Shown here piece by piece: positions 62,946 through 64,000 of a DNA stretch of 64,000 bases; within the stretch, counting starts at the first letter, position 1; the number at the start of each line of letters is the position of its first letter. The position numbers and the translations under genes are program-made. The notes below the pieces were generated by a model. The model did no database searches. It had not been told where the DNA came from and worked only from the letters and a program-made list of their open reading frames with translations. Source of the DNA: Kappaphycus alvarezii (Eukaryota; Rhodophyta; Florideophyceae; Gigartinales; Solieriaceae); contig NADL03000126.1 in NCBI GenBank assembly GCA_002205965.3, positions 62,001-126,000 of the forward strand, written 5' to 3'.

Positions 62946-64000
62946 GCGAGAGGTGGCGGTACTGTCGACAAGGATATCGACAATATCAGTGCAGCGAGTG
63001 CGCAGCAGTCGCGAATGTCGATCTGCAAGGGAAACGGGCTAGGTGGGAGGAAGTGGGCGCGCCCGAACCCGACACGTTGCACGGGGGGTGCCGAAAGCGG
63101 AAAATGTGGACAAAGCTCTGCAGTGGTTGGGTTAAGTAATGAAAGGGAGGAGTAGGGAGAACGAAAAGGATCGTTTGGCTTAGTTTACTGCGAGTGAAAC
63201 ATAATGTGAGATTCCCATTAGCCTGTGCAGCGTAGCGGCGGGGGAGAAAAAATTACGGTGCAAATGGGTGTGGTATAGAACGGCGACAAAAAAGTTGTTG
63301 CGAGCCCTGTTAGCAGACATGTGGCGTTCGAAGCAACCAAGTAACCGTAAAGGTACAAAAATACCCTATAGTCGCCTTCTTAAAGTTCTTAGACCTTAAA
63401 CGCACTTGCTTAACTGAAATAATTTCGCCTCGAATATTCTTGGACGGTATAAATATCCGTAATAAATTTGTAACGAGCTCTTTTCCGTTAGCACGTTCGA
63501 TCAAGAACCAGTAGGGGAACTACATACTGTACTGTAAATAACAATTACTAGTAAAACATATATATGTGAAGCATCTCTTACTATTTAAAGGCTACGAATC
63601 ATAGAGGAACAGAGCAAATAAAGATATTTCTTTAGAATAAGGGCGCGATAAAAGGAGATAAAAGGAATCCTCCTGTACCAAAAAGCTATCTGTTCCCGTT
63701 AATAGAGCTTCTGGTAGTTCTATACGTAATGATGACCAATTGATCGAGGACGTTACGGTTCGATTCAATGAGATGTATAGAAACGCCACTCGCACTTCGA
63801 ACTATTTTCATAAACCTAAATGACGCTCGGAATGACAGCAAATCAATTGAGACGAAACTATGGACCTTTTACTGATTGTTGCTCTGCTGAACGTTTTGGC
63901 AAGATCTCGAACTAAATCTAGGTACTTGTAGAATTCCACGAGCCCAACAGCACAATATCACTGATGTCGCACACTAAACAGAGGTTCCCATCAGGATACT
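62946..64000. other. Unassigned end of window with one dispersed repeat
   Basis: 63190-63345 shares CCTGTGCAGCGTAGCGGCG with 26727 and GGTATAGAACGGCGAC, GTTGCGAGCCCTGTTAGCAG with 13470-13550. CATACTGTACTGTAAAT at about 63523. No gene supported; frames at 63310-63504 and 63592-63795 have no motif. Confidence 0.45.

Noticed and set aside
1..64000. tRNA genes, rRNA, CRISPR arrays, bacterial operons
   Set aside because: No cloverleaf, rRNA core word, regular spacer array or operon-like gene packing seen on reading; the content is eukaryotic retrotransposons.

Overview
This is a repeat-dense stretch of a eukaryotic nuclear genome. I see no operons, ribosome-binding sites, CRISPR arrays, rRNA or tRNA genes. 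The likely host-derived coding remnants have no recognisable introns. They are islands in a sea of Ty3/gypsy and Ty1/copia LTR retrotransposons, endonuclease-bearing non-LTR retrotransposons (LINEs) and one pogo/Tigger-like DNA transposon. A gene-poor, transposon-rich, mostly intronless layout fits a multicellular red alga (Florideophyceae), but nothing here proves that and I hold it loosely.

Layout. 1-850: 3' end of a LINE (family B). 2.7-3.2 kb: 3' end of another LINE (family A, minus strand). 3.5-7.1 kb: decayed gypsy element (G1). 9.58-13.3 kb: gypsy derivative with large internal deletions (G2). 13.67-19.29 kb: decayed copia element with LTRs at both ends, itself invaded by other DNA. 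20.1-21.1 kb: a third LINE type (family C). 21.5-23.0 kb: family A LINE 3' half. 23-30 kb: a graveyard of family A 3' ends in both orientations. 30.4-37.1 kb: a decayed gene for a secreted protein with a YfaP/DUF2135-like domain, split by a gypsy element (G3) that has matching LTRs and a perfect 5-bp target duplication. 37.1-48.5 kb: AT-rich sequence with only faint coding traces. 48.6-52.6 kb: a family A LINE interrupted by a Tigger-like transposon with 29-bp inverted repeats at a TA target. 53.2-55.2 kb: the likeliest host genes, a decayed small ORF and a membrane-anchored short-chain dehydrogenase carrying two 1-bp frameshifts. 55.5-59.75 kb: nearly full-length family B LINE. 60.03-60.53 kb: a tandem array with a unit of about 125 bp. 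61.2-64 kb: more family A 3' ends and unassigned DNA.

The window records transposon ecology rather than a metabolic pathway. All three LINE types carry a C-terminal zinc motif followed by a restriction-enzyme-like (PD-(D/E)XK) nuclease. More than 20 dispersed short repeats are explained as 3' ends of family A-type LINEs. Their 3' UTRs differ but share one terminal motif, approximately CCCAAACCTTTCCCC. Two of the three gypsy copies (G2, G3) are clearly deleted, non-autonomous forms, and G3 still shows clean insertion ends. The short palindromic word TACAGTAC/TACTGTA is scattered through spacers and LTRs.
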